Source: Pseudoruegeria sp. SHC-113
GTDB lineage: Bacteria > Pseudomonadota > Alphaproteobacteria > Rhodobacterales > Rhodobacteraceae
Length of the DNA stretch: 64,000 bases
Reading direction: 5' to 3'
Assembly (NCBI RefSeq): GCF_025376885.1
Contig: NZ_JAHUBR010000001.1
Span: forward strand, 1,426,001 to 1,490,000
This document shows positions 25,200 to 35,044 of this stretch, one piece after another (position 1 is the stretch's first letter; each line of letters opens with the position of its first letter). Below the pieces are notes generated by a model. That model was not told the DNA's origin and ran no database searches. It saw nothing but the letters and a program-made list of their open reading frames with translations. Both the position numbers and the translations under genes were made by a program.

Positions 25200-25667
25200 A
25201 TGGCGGATCGGCCAAGGAAATACAACGTCCTCAATATATTGATGGATTTTCACGTGTTCCCGGATGAGGCGCAGGGCAAATATTGCCTTGTGGAGTGCCT
25301 TGTACCGGTCGGAGCCGGAGCGCCGCCCAACCACCATGCAGGCGAGACGGAGGCTTTCTACGTCCTTGAAGGCGCGCTGGGGTTCATGCTGAACGGGGAG
25401 GAGCGGCTCCTGAAAGCGGGCGAGTTTCTCGCGATCCCGGATGGCGCGCTGCATGCGTTTCAGGCGGTGGGGGAGGCCCCGGCGCGGGTGCTGATCCTGA
25501 ATGCCCCCGGAAAGATGCATGAGGCCTTCTTCACCGGCATCGGTGAGGCTCTGCCGGCCGATCAGACAACATTGCCCGATCCAAAAGAACCGGATCTGCC
25601 TGCCGTGCTTGCCATGGCGCATCGTGTCGGGATGAGCATCCCCAGTCCCGCTGAACAGCCGGCCTAA
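25200..25667 (+). CDS. Cupin domain protein
   Basis: A 155-residue protein starting at the ATG at 25200, with CAGGAGGG just upstream; an in-frame ATG at 25158 would lie inside the operator. The single cupin barrel shows PNHHAGETEAFYVLEGALGFMLNGEERLLKAGEF (motif 1 metal ligands H-H and E) and PDGALHAFQAVGEAPARVLIL (motif 2 His). These metal-binding residues are intact, so an enzyme or sensor role is possible. It is probably the target of the divergent TetR regulator. Substrate unknown. Confidence 0.85.
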   Translation: MADRPRKYNVLNILMDFHVFPDEAQGKYCLVECLVPVGAGAPPNHHAGETEAFYVLEGALGFMLNGEERLLKAGEFLAIPDGALHAFQAVGEAPARVLILNAPGKMHEAFFTGIGEALPADQTTLPDPKEPDLPAVLAMAHRVGMSIPSPAEQPA

Positions 25668-25717
25668 CCGTCGGTAGGGCCGCTGCCAAGGAGGCAAGGC
25701 CCTGTGGCAGAACCGAA

Positions 25718-25755
25718 AACGCCCCGGCCGGGTTCCGGTCGGGGCGTTAATTTTT
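25718..25755. terminator. Bidirectional terminator between the cupin gene and pyc
   Basis: AACGCCCCGGCC (25718-25729), loop, GGTCGGGGCGTT (25737-25748), with TTTTT on the right and a short T-run when read leftward. It serves both convergent genes. Confidence 0.85.
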
Positions 25756-25771
25756 GCGCTAGAAGAGCGGT

Positions 25772-28700
25772 TTACTCGAATTCGACGAGCAGGTCTTTCG
25801 CGTCGATCTGGCCGCCGGGCTGCACGTGGACAGCCTTGACCACCGCGTCGCGCTCGGCGTGGATGCCGGTTTCCATCTTCATCGCTTCGATGGTCAGCAG
25901 CAGATCCCCTTCGGAGACCTTCTGCCCAGCCGTCACCCCGATCGAGGCCACGACGCCGGGCATCGGCGCGCCGACGTGGCTTTGGTTGCCCAGCTCGGCC
26001 TTCGGGCGCACGGCGGCGGCGGATTTCACCATCCGGTTCGGCACGCGGATCACGCGCGGCTGGCCGTTTAGCTCGAAGAAGACCTTCACATCGCCGTTCT
26101 CATCGGTCTCGCCGATGGCCTGCAGGCGGATTTCCAGCGTCTTGCCCGGATCGATCTCGGCGGTGATCTCCTCGCCCGGCTCCATGCCGTAGAAGAAGGT
26201 CCGCGTCGGCAGGGTGCGCACCGGGCCATATTGGCGGTGGCGGCCCATGTAATCGAGGAAGACCTTCGGATACATAAGGTAGCCGTTGAGATCCTCGTCA
26301 TCGACCTCGAAGCCGTTGAGTTCCGCCGACAGTTTCGCGCGGACCTCTTCCAGATCCACCGGCGGCAGATGCGCGCCGGGGCGTTCGAGGTTGGGCTTTT
26401 CGTCCTTCAGCACCTTCTGCAGGATGCCATTGGGGAAGCCGCCCGGAGGCTGGCCGAGGTTGCCGCGCATCATGTCGATCACGGAGTCGGGGAAGGCCAC
26501 TTCGGTCTTCGGATCTTCAACTTGAGCACGGGTGAGGCCTTGGGAGACCATCATCAGCGCCATGTCGCCGACCACTTTGGAGGAGGGCGTCACCTTCACG
26601 ATATCGCCGAACATCTGGTTCACGTCGGCATAGGTCTGGGCGACCTCGTGCCAGCGCTCTTCCAGCCCGAGCGAACGGGCCTGCGCCTTCAGGTTGGTGA
26701 ACTGGCCACCCGGCATCTCGTGCAGGTAGACCTCGCTCGCCGGGGCCTGCAGGCCGCTCTCAAAAGCGGCATATTGCGCGCGCGCGCCTTCCCAGTAGTT
26801 GGAAATCTCGCGGATCGCCCCGATGTCGAGCCCGGTGTCGCGTTCGGTGTTGGCGAGCGCCTCCACGATGGAGCCCAGCGTCGGCTGGCTGGTGTTGCCC
26901 GAAAGCGCGTCCATCGCGGCGTCCACGGCGTCCACGCCCGCATCCGCAGCGGCAAGGATCGTCGCGCCGCCGATGCCGGAGGTGTCATGCGTGTGGAAGT
27001 GGATCGGCAGGCCGACCTCTTCCTTCAGGGCACGGATCAGCACGCGGGCGGCGGCGGGTTTCAGCAGGCCCGCCATGTCCTTCAGGCCCAGCACATGGGC
27101 GCCGGCGGCTTCCAGTTCCTTCGCCATGGCGACGTAGTATTTCACGTCATATTTGGCGCGGTCGGGGTTCAGGATATCGCCGGTGTAGCAGATCGTGCCT
27201 TCGCAGACCTTGTTGGCTTCCACCACCGCATCCATCGCCACGCGCATGTTTTCGACCCAGTTCAGCGAGTCAAACACGCGGAAGACGTCCACACCGGTTT
27301 CCGCGGCCTGCTTCACGAAAGCCTGCACCACGTTGTCGGGGTAGTTGGTGTAGCCCACGCCGTTGGAGGCGCGCAGCAGCATCTGCGTCATCAGGTTGGG
27401 CATGCGGGCGCGCAGATCGCGCAGGCGCTGCCAGGGGCATTCCTGCAGGAAGCGGTAGGCCACATCGAAGGTCGCGCCGCCCCAGCATTCCACCGAGAAG
27501 AGCTGCGGCAGGTTCGCCGAATAGGCGGGCGCTACGCGGATCATGTCGATCGAGCGCATCCGGGTGGCCAGCAGCGACTGGTGGCCGTCGCGCATCGTGG
27601 TGTCGGTGATCAGCAGCTGGCGCTGCTGCTTCATCCAGTCGGCCACGGCCTGCGGGCCCTTTTGCTCCAGCAGGTTGCGGGTGCCGTAAGACGGCGTGGC
27701 CTCGGCCTTGGGGGCCTTGGGCGCCCGCACGTCATCGGGCAGGGCGGGGCGGCCGGCGGTTTCCGGGTGCCCGTTCACCGAGATGTCGGCGATATAGGTG
27801 AGCACCTTGGTGCCGCGGTCCCGGCGCTTTTTGAAGGTGAAGAGATCCGGCGTCTCGTCGATGAATTTGGTGGTGTATTCATTGGACAGGAACGTCGGGT
27901 GCTTCAGAAGGTTCTCCACGAAGGCGATGTTGGTGGAGACGCCCCGGATGCGGAATTCGCGCAGGGCGCGGTCCATCCGGGCGATGGCCTTCTCCGGCGT
28001 GGGGGCCCAGGCGGTGATCTTCGTCAGCAGCGAGTCGTAGTAGCGCGTGATCACGCCGCCCGCGTAGGCCGTGCCGCCGTCAAGGCGGATGCCCATGCCC
28101 GTGGCGGAGCGGTAGGCGGTGATGCGGCCGTAATCCGGGATGAAGTTGTTTTGCGGATCTTCCGTCGTCACGCGGCACTGCAGCGCGTGGCCATTGAGGC
28201 GCACGTCTTCCTGCGTGGGCTTGCCGGTGGCTTCGGCGATCGTCTTGCCTTCGGCGATCAGGATCTGGGCCTGCACGATGTCGATGCCGGTGACCTCTTC
28301 GGTCACGGTATGCTCCACCTGCACGCGCGGGTTCACTTCGATGAAGTAGAAGTTGCCGCTTTCCATATCCATCAGGAATTCGACGGTGCCGGCACATTCG
28401 TAGTTCACGTGCTTGCAGATCTTGTAGCCCAGCTCGCAGATCTCGGCACGCTGTGCGTCCGTCAGGTAGGGCGCGGGCGCGCGTTCCACCACCTTTTGGT
28501 TGCGCCGCTGCACGGAACAATCGCGCTCGTAAAGGTGATACATGCCGCCGTGCTTGTCGCCGAGGATCTGCACCTCGACGTGACGCGCGCGGGTGATCAT
28601 CTTCTCCAGATAACCCTCGCCGTTGCCGAAGGCGGCTTCGGCCTCGCGGCGGCCTTCCAGCACCTTCTCCTCGACTTCGCTCTCCGAGAAGATCGGGCGC

Positions 28701-29212
28701 ATGCCGCGCCCGCCGCCGCCCCAGGAGGCTTTCAGCATCAGCGGGTAGCCGACTTCGGCTGCTTCGGCCTTGATCGCGGCCATGTCATCGCCCAGCACCT
28801 CGGTGGCGGGGATCACCGGCACGCCGGCCTCGATCGCCACGCGGCGGGCGGAGGCTTTGTCGCCCAGCGCGCGCATGGTTTCGGCTTTCGGGCCGATGAA
28901 GGTGATGCCGTTCGCGGCGCAGGCGTCCACGAAATCGGGGTTCTCAGACAGCAGGCCGTAGCCCGGGTGAATCGCGTCCGCCCCGCACATCTTGGCGACA
29001 CGGATGATCTCATCGATGCTCAGATAGGCGGCAACGGGGCCGAGGCCTTCGCCGATGCGATAGGCCTCATCGGCCTTGAAGCGGTGCAGGGAGAGCTTGT
29101 CTTCCTCTGCATAGACGGCAACCGTCTTCTTGCCCATTTCATTGGCCGCCCGCATCACGCGGATAGCGATTTCACCACGGTTCGCAACGAGGATCTTGCG
29201 AAAATCTGCCAT
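25772..29212 (-). CDS. pyc: Pyruvate carboxylase
   Basis: A 1,146-residue biotin enzyme converting pyruvate and bicarbonate to oxaloacetate with ATP. Biotin carboxylase is at about 1-455 (ILVANRGEIAIRV, ATP-grasp loop SWGGGGRGM, VEVNPRVQVEHTVTEE), carboxyltransferase at about 530-850 (LITDTTMRDGHQSLLATRMR, FHTHDTSGIGGA), then the tetramerisation region and the biotinyl domain with EAMKMETG near the C-terminus. The start is the ATG at 29210-29212, preceded by GGGGGA. A sequence shared with another promoter lies upstream at 29239-29254. Confidence 0.97.
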   Translation of the reverse strand: MADFRKILVANRGEIAIRVMRAANEMGKKTVAVYAEEDKLSLHRFKADEAYRIGEGLGPVAAYLSIDEIIRVAKMCGADAIHPGYGLLSENPDFVDACAANGITFIGPKAETMRALGDKASARRVAIEAGVPVIPATEVLGDDMAAIKAEAAEVGYPLMLKASWGGGGRGMRPIFSESEVEEKVLEGRREAEAAFGNGEGYLEKMITRARHVEVQILGDKHGGMYHLYERDCSVQRRNQKVVERAPAPYLTDAQRAEICELGYKICKHVNYECAGTVEFLMDMESGNFYFIEVNPRVQVEHTVTEEVTGIDIVQAQILIAEGKTIAEATGKPTQEDVRLNGHALQCRVTTEDPQNNFIPDYGRITAYRSATGMGIRLDGGTAYAGGVITRYYDSLLTKITAWAPTPEKAIARMDRALREFRIRGVSTNIAFVENLLKHPTFLSNEYTTKFIDETPDLFTFKKRRDRGTKVLTYIADISVNGHPETAGRPALPDDVRAPKAPKAEATPSYGTRNLLEQKGPQAVADWMKQQRQLLITDTTMRDGHQSLLATRMRSIDMIRVAPAYSANLPQLFSVECWGGATFDVAYRFLQECPWQRLRDLRARMPNLMTQMLLRASNGVGYTNYPDNVVQAFVKQAAETGVDVFRVFDSLNWVENMRVAMDAVVEANKVCEGTICYTGDILNPDRAKYDVKYYVAMAKELEAAGAHVLGLKDMAGLLKPAAARVLIRALKEEVGLPIHFHTHDTSGIGGATILAAADAGVDAVDAAMDALSGNTSQPTLGSIVEALANTERDTGLDIGAIREISNYWEGARAQYAAFESGLQAPASEVYLHEMPGGQFTNLKAQARSLGLEERWHEVAQTYADVNQMFGDIVKVTPSSKVVGDMALMMVSQGLTRAQVEDPKTEVAFPDSVIDMMRGNLGQPPGGFPNGILQKVLKDEKPNLERPGAHLPPVDLEEVRAKLSAELNGFEVDDEDLNGYLMYPKVFLDYMGRHRQYGPVRTLPTRTFFYGMEPGEEITAEIDPGKTLEIRLQAIGETDENGDVKVFFELNGQPRVIRVPNRMVKSAAAVRPKAELGNQSHVGAPMPGVVASIGVTAGQKVSEGDLLLTIEAMKMETGIHAERDAVVKAVHVQPGGQIDAKDLLVEFE

Positions 29213-29238
29213 ATTGTCCCCCAAGAGAGCAGGAAATT

Positions 29239-29254
29239 GCGACGGTTTTGTAAC
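29239..29254. repeat. 16-base motif shared with the 1054-1069 region
   Basis: GCGACGGTTTTGTAAC occurs here, upstream of pyc, and identically at 1054-1069, upstream of the kinase-like gene. Both stand in the same orientation to the gene they precede, about 30-40 bases before its start codon. Confidence 0.7.
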
Positions 29255-29314
29255 CAGTTTCTGCAGTGCAGTATAGCCGTAGAAATGGGTAGTTTCGGGA
29301 AATCCGGGAGCCGT

Positions 29315-30460
29315 TCACGCGCCGCGAAGCAGGGCGCTTTGCAATTCTTTCAAATTGCGCGCCCCGATTTGGCACATGTTGCTTTCCATGTCTTTACGCA
29401 GGATCTCCAGAACATGGGCCGCCCCGGCATCGCCATAGGCCCCGAGGCCGAAGTGGAAGGCTTTGCCGAGCATCACGAAATCCGCCCCCAGCGCCAGCGC
29501 GCGCAGCACGTCGAGCCCGCTTTCGATGCCGCTGTCATAGATCAGCGGATACGCATCGCCTGCCGCCTTGCGGATTGCGGGCAAGGCGGAGAGCGCGGCT
29601 GGGGCGGCGTCGAGCTGGCGGCCCGCGTGGTTGGAGACCCAGATCGCATCCACGCCCGCCTTGATCAGCGGCTGCACATCGGCGGCACGCATCACGCCTT
29701 TCACCACCAGCTTGCCCTCCCAATGGTCGCGCAGCCAGTCCACGTAGCTCCAGTCCGGCGAGGTGCGCAGCAGCGTGCCCACATGGGCCACGGAGGAGAG
29801 CGAGCCCGAGGCCTTGTCGTAGCTTTCGATCAGCTTCATGCGCGGGCGTCCCTGCTTCGCGATCCCGAGGGACCACGCCGGGCAGCGCGCCATTTGCCAG
29901 AGCATGCGCGGGGTCAGCCGGATCGGCTGGGAAAGCCCGCCGCGCACCTGCCGTTCGCGGCGGCTGTTGGCGGGCACATCGACCGTGAGCACGAGCGTGC
30001 CGAAGCCCGCCGCCTTCGCGCGGCGCAGCATGTCCTTGCGGATGTCCTCCTGCCGGGGCGGGTAGAGCTGGAACCAGCCATGCCCCTTGGCCAGCGGCCC
30101 GGTTTCCTCAGGGGTGCGCATCGCCACGGTCGAGAGCCCGTAGGGGATGCCCTCGCGCCCGGCGAGGCGGGCCAAGCGCAGCTCCGCATCGGGCCACATC
30201 ACGCCGGAGGAGCCCACCGGCGAAATGCCGACAGGGAGCGGGTAGCGCTGCCCCATCAGGGAACAGGTGAGATCCGGCGTGAAATCGCCATGCAGGATGG
30301 AGGGCTCAAACAGCACCCTATCAAAGGCGGCGCGATTGCGCGCCACGGCGGCCTCTGTGCCGGTGCCGGAGTCCAGATACTCCCAGACGAAATGGGGAAT
30401 GCGCCGCTTGGCACGGGCCTTCAGATCGGAAATGGCGGGGGCGCGGCTGTCTAGATCCAT
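29315..30460 (-). CDS. FMN-dependent alpha-hydroxy-acid dehydrogenase (L-lactate dehydrogenase-like)
   Basis: A 381-residue beta/alpha-barrel flavoenzyme oxidising an L-2-hydroxy acid such as lactate. Seen are PVGISPVGSSGVMWPDAEL, the FMN-contact WFQLYPPRQEDI, LVLTVDVPANSRRERQVRGG, the lysine in LVVKGVM, the catalytic His and Arg in SNHAGRQLD, and the phosphate loop YDSGIESGLDVLRALALGA. The usual NHGG is NHAG here. The exact substrate is not decided; placement beside pyc would suit lactate-to-pyruvate-to-oxaloacetate flow. The ATG at 30460 is used. Confidence 0.88.
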   Translation of the reverse strand: MDLDSRAPAISDLKARAKRRIPHFVWEYLDSGTGTEAAVARNRAAFDRVLFEPSILHGDFTPDLTCSLMGQRYPLPVGISPVGSSGVMWPDAELRLARLAGREGIPYGLSTVAMRTPEETGPLAKGHGWFQLYPPRQEDIRKDMLRRAKAAGFGTLVLTVDVPANSRRERQVRGGLSQPIRLTPRMLWQMARCPAWSLGIAKQGRPRMKLIESYDKASGSLSSVAHVGTLLRTSPDWSYVDWLRDHWEGKLVVKGVMRAADVQPLIKAGVDAIWVSNHAGRQLDAAPAALSALPAIRKAAGDAYPLIYDSGIESGLDVLRALALGADFVMLGKAFHFGLGAYGDAGAAHVLEILRKDMESNMCQIGARNLKELQSALLRGA

Positions 30461-30510
30461 GCGGCACTCTTGCGTCAGGGGCAGGTGCAAATCAAGGGGC
30501 CAAAGCCGCG

Positions 30511-30906
30511 TTAATTCAGGCGCTTGGCCTCTTCCCTTGTGGTGGCTCGCGGGCGCGTGTTGCGCCGCTCGGCCTCGCGTTGCAGCAGGCGCGGGGCGTC
30601 CACCTCGGAAAGCGGGCTGGTATCGCTGCGCCGGATTTCGCCATCGGCGGCCAGCGCAAGGAATCGTGCGCAGCAGACCCGCAGGAAAGAGGTGAAATTG
30701 CCCATGTCGTGGCCCGCGTCGATCGCCTCGAAATAGAGCCGCGTGATCAGCTGGTTCACCGTCATCGCATCGCGCTGGGCGATTTCTTCCAGCACCTGCC
30801 AGAAGAACTCCTCCATGCGGATCGAGGTGGCCACGCCATCGATGCGCAGGGATTTGGTGCGGCTGTCCCAAAGCTCCGGGGCGGCGCCGATGAAAAGCTG
30901 ACACAT
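30511..30906 (-). CDS. Ribbon-helix-helix domain protein
   Basis: A 131-residue protein. SLRIDGVATSIRMEEFFWQVLEEIAQRDAMTVNQLITRLYFEA is the RHH_4-type fold (beta strand plus two helices) common in alphaproteobacteria, with a family-typical continuation to FTSFLRVCCARFLA. The C-terminus is Arg-rich (REAERRNTRPRATTREEAKR). RHH proteins bind DNA as dimers, so a regulatory role is plausible but untested. It lies between the PfpI-like and FMN enzyme genes in the same direction. Confidence 0.82.
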   Translation of the reverse strand: MCQLFIGAAPELWDSRTKSLRIDGVATSIRMEEFFWQVLEEIAQRDAMTVNQLITRLYFEAIDAGHDMGNFTSFLRVCCARFLALAADGEIRRSDTSPLSEVDAPRLLQREAERRNTRPRATTREEAKRLN

Positions 30907-30960
30907 CTTGGGCTTCCTCCATTGCGAGAGGGCGGCCCGAAAGCCGCCCGCTTTTTCGGC

Positions 30961-31518
30961 TTACAGAAGCGCCATGAACTGCTTCAGCCAGGCCGGATGC
31001 GCAGGCCAGGCCGGCGCGGTAACGAGATTGCCATCGGTCACGGCCTCTGTCACCTCGATATCGGCGTAGTTGCCACCGGCGTATTTCACCTCCGGCGCGC
31101 AGGCCGGGTAGGCCGAACAGGTGCGCCCGTCGAGCACACCCGCGGCGGTGAGGATTTGCGCGCCGTGGCAGATCGCGGCCACCGGTTTCTGGGTTTCAAA
31201 GAAGTGGCGCACGTTCTCCAGCACGGTCTCATCGAGCCGCAGATATTCCGGCGCGCGCCCGCCCGGGATCACCAGCGCGTCATAGTCGGCCGGGTTCACA
31301 TCGGCATAGCTCTTGTTGAGCTTGAAGTTATGCCCGCGCTTTTCGCTGTAGGTCTGGTCGCCCTCGAAATCATGGATCGAGGTCGGCACGCTCTGGCCCG
31401 CCGCCTTGCCGGGGCAGACAGCGTCCACCTCATGGCCACAGGCCAGCAGCGTCTGGAACGGGACCATCGTTTCATAGTCCTCGGTGAAATCCCCGGTGAT
31501 CATCAGAACCTTTGCCAT
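30961..31518 (-). CDS. DJ-1/PfpI family protein
   Basis: A 185-residue class I glutamine-amidotransferase-like protein. [21 protein letters not shown] opens the fold, with the glutamate in [25 protein letters not shown] and the nucleophile elbow [16 protein letters not shown] (Cys) follow. Relatives are glyoxalase III-like or protein-repair enzymes, or proteases of the PfpI type; which applies is unclear. The ATG at 31518 is used; the longer frame reaches into the region upstream of the divergent GH19 gene. Confidence 0.87.
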   Translation of the reverse strand: MAKVLMITGDFTEDYETMVPFQTLLACGHEVDAVCPGKAAGQSVPTSIHDFEGDQTYSEKRGHNFKLNKSYADVNPADYDALVIPGGRAPEYLRLDETVLENVRHFFETQKPVAAICHGAQILTAAGVLDGRTCSAYPACAPEVKYAGGNYADIEVTEAVTDGNLVTAPAWPAHPAWLKQFMALL

Positions 31519-31711
31519 TGTCTCCTCCGTCTGGCTGTTTGGTTTCGCACAGCTTAGGGCAGGGCGCACGGGCGCGGGTGTTAGCGGGATACGACATCTG
31601 CGCCGCGCTGCAGCGTGAGAAGTGTCGCAACTTGTGGTAGTATGGCCCCATTCAAGACAGCCAATACCTGACCGTTTTTTCAGTACCTGCTTCTTTTTAT
31701 GTGAGGATGTC

Positions 31712-32512
31712 ATGACCGTTTCTACTGCTATCGCGCGCCTTGCGGGCAGCGCTCAACTCGCCGCTATTGCCGCCGAGGCCTGGGAGGACAATGCCGATGT
31801 GCTGTCCGATCTGGGCGCAAACTCTCAAGCGCGCATCGCCGCCGTGTTGGGCCAATGCGCCCACGAAAGCGGGCGCTTCGTGTTCCGGCGCGAGAACCTC
31901 AACTACTCCGCTGAAGGATTGCGCCGGATCTTCCGCAAACACTTCCCGACAGACGCCATACGCCGCGATTTCGCCCGCCAGCCCGAGCGCATCGCCAACC
32001 GCGCCTACGCCAATCGCATGGGCAACGGGCCGGAAAGCTCCGGCGACGGCTGGCGCTTTCGCGGGCGCGGCTACCTGCAACTCACCGGGCGGGACAATTA
32101 CCGCATTTTCGGCGCGGCCATTGGCGAGGATCTCACCGGCCAGCCCGAACTGGCGGAGGAGCCCGGCACCGCTTGGCGCATCGCTGTGCACTATATGGCG
32201 AGCCGTCGTCGCTCCCAGAAAAGCCTGATGGAATGGGCCGATCTGGGCGACACGCGGATGGTGACGCTCGGCATCAACGGCGGCACCCATGGGCTGGACG
32301 AGCGCGAGCTGCTCACCGCCAAGGCGCTGCAGGCGCTTTCGGGGCAGGCCAGCACGGCGGAGATTCAAGGGCTACTGCTAGAGGCGGGCTTCAATCCGGG
32401 CCCGGTGGACGGGCTGATGGGGCCCAAAACCCGCGCCGCGCTCCAGATGGCCGAAGCCGCCTTCGGGCTTACCGGCGAGGCGCTGGTGGATCATATGCGG
32501 GGGCTCGCCTAG
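31712..32512 (+). CDS. GH19 lysozyme/chitinase-like enzyme with peptidoglycan-binding domain
   Basis: A 266-residue protein with GAGGA before the ATG. The catalytic part (about 20-185) has [22 protein letters not shown], with the general-acid Glu in HESG, then [25 protein letters not shown] and the second acidic region. The C-terminus (about 205-266) is a peptidoglycan-binding repeat ([26 protein letters not shown]). No signal peptide is seen, as in phage endolysins, but no phage genes are near. It probably cuts cell-wall glycan; its route out of the cytoplasm is unknown. Confidence 0.82.
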   Translation: MTVSTAIARLAGSAQLAAIAAEAWEDNADVLSDLGANSQARIAAVLGQCAHESGRFVFRRENLNYSAEGLRRIFRKHFPTDAIRRDFARQPERIANRAYANRMGNGPESSGDGWRFRGRGYLQLTGRDNYRIFGAAIGEDLTGQPELAEEPGTAWRIAVHYMASRRRSQKSLMEWADLGDTRMVTLGINGGTHGLDERELLTAKALQALSGQASTAEIQGLLLEAGFNPGPVDGLMGPKTRAALQMAEAAFGLTGEALVDHMRGLA

Positions 32513-32582
32513 GCCGTTTTCGGCCTGAACAGAAGGCGAACACGGCTTTTCCTTTGTCCGCGCGCGGGCTAAGATGCGCGCC

Positions 32583-35042
32583 ATGAGCAGCTTTGATGAA
32601 AACGACGCCTTCGAAGGCGCCGCCCGGCCCTCGCTGGCCGTCCGCGCCATGGCCGCGCGCCCGACGCCTTACCTGGACGATCTCAACCCCGCGCAGCGCG
32701 AGGCGGTGGAGGCGCTGGACGGCCCCGTGCTGATGCTGGCCGGTGCTGGCACGGGCAAGACGAAAGCGCTCACCACCCGCATCGCGCATCTGCTCAACAC
32801 CGGCCGCGCGCGCCCCAACGAGATCCTCGCGGTGACCTTCACCAACAAGGCCGCGCGCGAGATGAAGGACCGCGTGGCGCGCACGCTGGGTCAGACGGTG
32901 GAAGGCATGCCGTGGATGGGCACCTTCCACGCGATCTGCGTGAAGCTCCTGCGCCGCCACGCTGAACTGGTGGATCTGAAAAGCAGCTTCACCATTCTGG
33001 ACACCGACGATCAGCTGCGCCTGCTCAAGCAGCTCATCTCGGCCGCCGATATCGACGACAAACGCTGGCCCGCCCGTATGCTCGCCGGGCTGATTGACGG
33101 CTGGAAGAACCGGGCCTGGACACCTGCGCAGGTGCCCTCCGGCGAGGCCTCAGCCTATAACAACAGGGGCAGCGAGCTTTACGAGGCCTACCAGCGCCGC
33201 CTGGTCGAGCTGAACGCCTGTGATTTCGGCGATCTTCTGCTGCATATGGTGACGATCTTCCAGAAGCACCCCGATGTGCTGGCGCAATACCAGCGCTGGT
33301 TCCGCTACATCCTCGTGGACGAGTATCAGGATACCAACGTCGCCCAATACCTCTGGCTGCGCCTGCTGGCCGCCGAGCACAAGAACATCTGCTGCGTGGG
33401 CGATGACGATCAGTCGATCTACGGCTGGCGCGGCGCGGAAGTGGGCAACATCCTGCGCTTTGAAAAGGATTTCCCCGGCGCGAAAGTCGTTCGGCTGGAG
33501 CAGAACTACCGCTCCACGCCCCATATTCTCGCCGCCGCTTCGGGCGTGATCGCCGGCAACGAAAGCCGGCTGGGCAAGGAGTTGTGGACGGAGGCGCAGG
33601 AGGGCGAGAAGGTCCGGCTCATCGGCCATTGGGACGGCGAGGAAGAAGCGCGCTGGATCGGTGAGGAGCTTGAGAGCCTGCAGCGCGGCACCCGTGGGCT
33701 GCCGCCGCGCTCGCTGGAGGATATGGCCATCCTCGTGCGCGCCTCCCACCAGATGCGCGCCTTTGAGGATCGCTTCCTGACGATCGGCTTGCCCTATCGT
33801 GTGATCGGCGGCCCGCGCTTCTACGAGCGGATGGAGATCCGCGATGCCATGGCCTATTTCCGCATCGCTGTCTCTCCGGAGGATGATCTGGCCTTCGAGC
33901 GCATCGTCAACACGCCCAAGCGCGGGTTGGGGGACAAGGCGCAGCAGAAGATCCAGATGGCCGCGCGCAGCAATGGCGTGCCGCTTCTGGAAGGCGCGCG
34001 CATCCTCTTGGAAGAGAAGGGCCTTGGCGGCAAAGGCGCGGCGGAGCTGCGCAAGCTCGTCGATGCTTGTGCGCGCTGGCACGCGGCCGTGCTGAACGAG
34101 CAGGTGGAATTTCTGGACGAAGATGCCGTGCTGGATGACGGGCTTCTCCCGCTCAAGCGCAAGCAGCCGCAGCTTTCCCATATCGAGCTGGCCGAGGTGA
34201 TCCTCGATGAAAGCGGCTACACTGCCCATTGGCAAAATGATAAAACGCCGGAAGCGCCGGGGCGGCTCGAGAACCTGAAGGAACTCGTCAAGGCGCTGGA
34301 GAATTTCGACAATCTGCAAGGCTTTCTCGAACACGTCGCCCTGATCATGGACAACGAACAGGAGGAGACGGAAGAGAAGGTCACCATCATGACGCTGCAC
34401 GGCGCCAAGGGGCTGGAGTTTCCCGCCGTCTTCCTGCCGGGCTGGGAGGACGGGCTGTTTCCCTCGCAGCGCTCGATGGATGAAAGCGGGCTGAAGGGGC
34501 TGGAGGAAGAGCGGCGGCTGGCCTACGTCGGCATCACCCGCGCCGAGGAACTTTGCACCATCTCCTTTGCCGCGAACCGGCGGCTCTATGGCCAGTGGCA
34601 ATCCTCCATGCCCAGCCGTTTCATTGATGAGTTGCCCGAAGATCACGTGGACGTCCTGACCCCGCCGGGCCTTTACGGCGGCGGCTACGGCGCGGCCGGG
34701 TTGAGCACGGGCAACATGGGGGCAGGGCTTTCCGGCAGCATGGAACATCGTGCCACGAAGGCCGATGTCTACAACTCGCCGGGCTGGAAACGGATGCAGG
34801 CCCGCAAAAGTGAGCGCCCCCTGAGCCAGCCACGCGAAAGCCGCGCCTCGGCGATCGATCTGGAAGCGGTCTCGAGCTTCACCGCGGGCAATCGCGTGTT
34901 TCATCAGAAATTCGGCTACGGCATCGTGATGGGAATCGAGGGCGACAAACTCGATATCGAGTTCGAGAAGGCAGGGGCGAAGAAAGTCGTCGCGCGCTTC
35001 GTCGTGGCCGCCGATGAAGCTGGAGACGACGTGCCGTTTTAA
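32583..35042 (+). CDS. uvrD: UvrD/PcrA-type ATP-dependent DNA helicase
   Basis: An 819-residue superfamily 1A 3'-5' helicase for nucleotide-excision and mismatch repair. Motifs in order: Q-motif LNPAQREAVEAL, motif I LAGAGTGKTKALTTRI, Ia ILAVTFTNKAAREMKDR, II YILVDEYQDTN, III CCVGDDDQSIYGWRGAE, IV VRLEQNYRS, V TIMTLHGAKGLEFPAVFLPGWEDGLFP and VI RRLAYVGITRAEELC. The C-terminus ends with a Tudor-like KFGYGIVMGIEGDKLDIEFEKAGAKKVVARFV, which binds RNA polymerase in UvrD/PcrA. An ATG at 32574 is an alternative start. Confidence 0.93.
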   Translation: MSSFDENDAFEGAARPSLAVRAMAARPTPYLDDLNPAQREAVEALDGPVLMLAGAGTGKTKALTTRIAHLLNTGRARPNEILAVTFTNKAAREMKDRVARTLGQTVEGMPWMGTFHAICVKLLRRHAELVDLKSSFTILDTDDQLRLLKQLISAADIDDKRWPARMLAGLIDGWKNRAWTPAQVPSGEASAYNNRGSELYEAYQRRLVELNACDFGDLLLHMVTIFQKHPDVLAQYQRWFRYILVDEYQDTNVAQYLWLRLLAAEHKNICCVGDDDQSIYGWRGAEVGNILRFEKDFPGAKVVRLEQNYRSTPHILAAASGVIAGNESRLGKELWTEAQEGEKVRLIGHWDGEEEARWIGEELESLQRGTRGLPPRSLEDMAILVRASHQMRAFEDRFLTIGLPYRVIGGPRFYERMEIRDAMAYFRIAVSPEDDLAFERIVNTPKRGLGDKAQQKIQMAARSNGVPLLEGARILLEEKGLGGKGAAELRKLVDACARWHAAVLNEQVEFLDEDAVLDDGLLPLKRKQPQLSHIELAEVILDESGYTAHWQNDKTPEAPGRLENLKELVKALENFDNLQGFLEHVALIMDNEQEETEEKVTIMTLHGAKGLEFPAVFLPGWEDGLFPSQRSMDESGLKGLEEERRLAYVGITRAEELCTISFAANRRLYGQWQSSMPSRFIDELPEDHVDVLTPPGLYGGGYGAAGLSTGNMGAGLSGSMEHRATKADVYNSPGWKRMQARKSERPLSQPRESRASAIDLEAVSSFTAGNRVFHQKFGYGIVMGIEGDKLDIEFEKAGAKKVVARFVVAADEAGDDVPF

Positions 35043-35044
35043 GA

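Noticed and set aside
26231-30454. A 1,407-codon open frame antisense to pyc and the FMN dehydrogenase gene
   Set aside because: It mirrors two well-conserved genes across a gap, has His/Gly/Arg-rich translation with no domains, and long antisense frames are expected in GC-rich DNA with strong third-position bias.
33150-34904. A 584-codon open frame antisense to uvrD
   Set aside because: The helicase motifs on the other strand are complete; the antisense product shows no recognisable fold.
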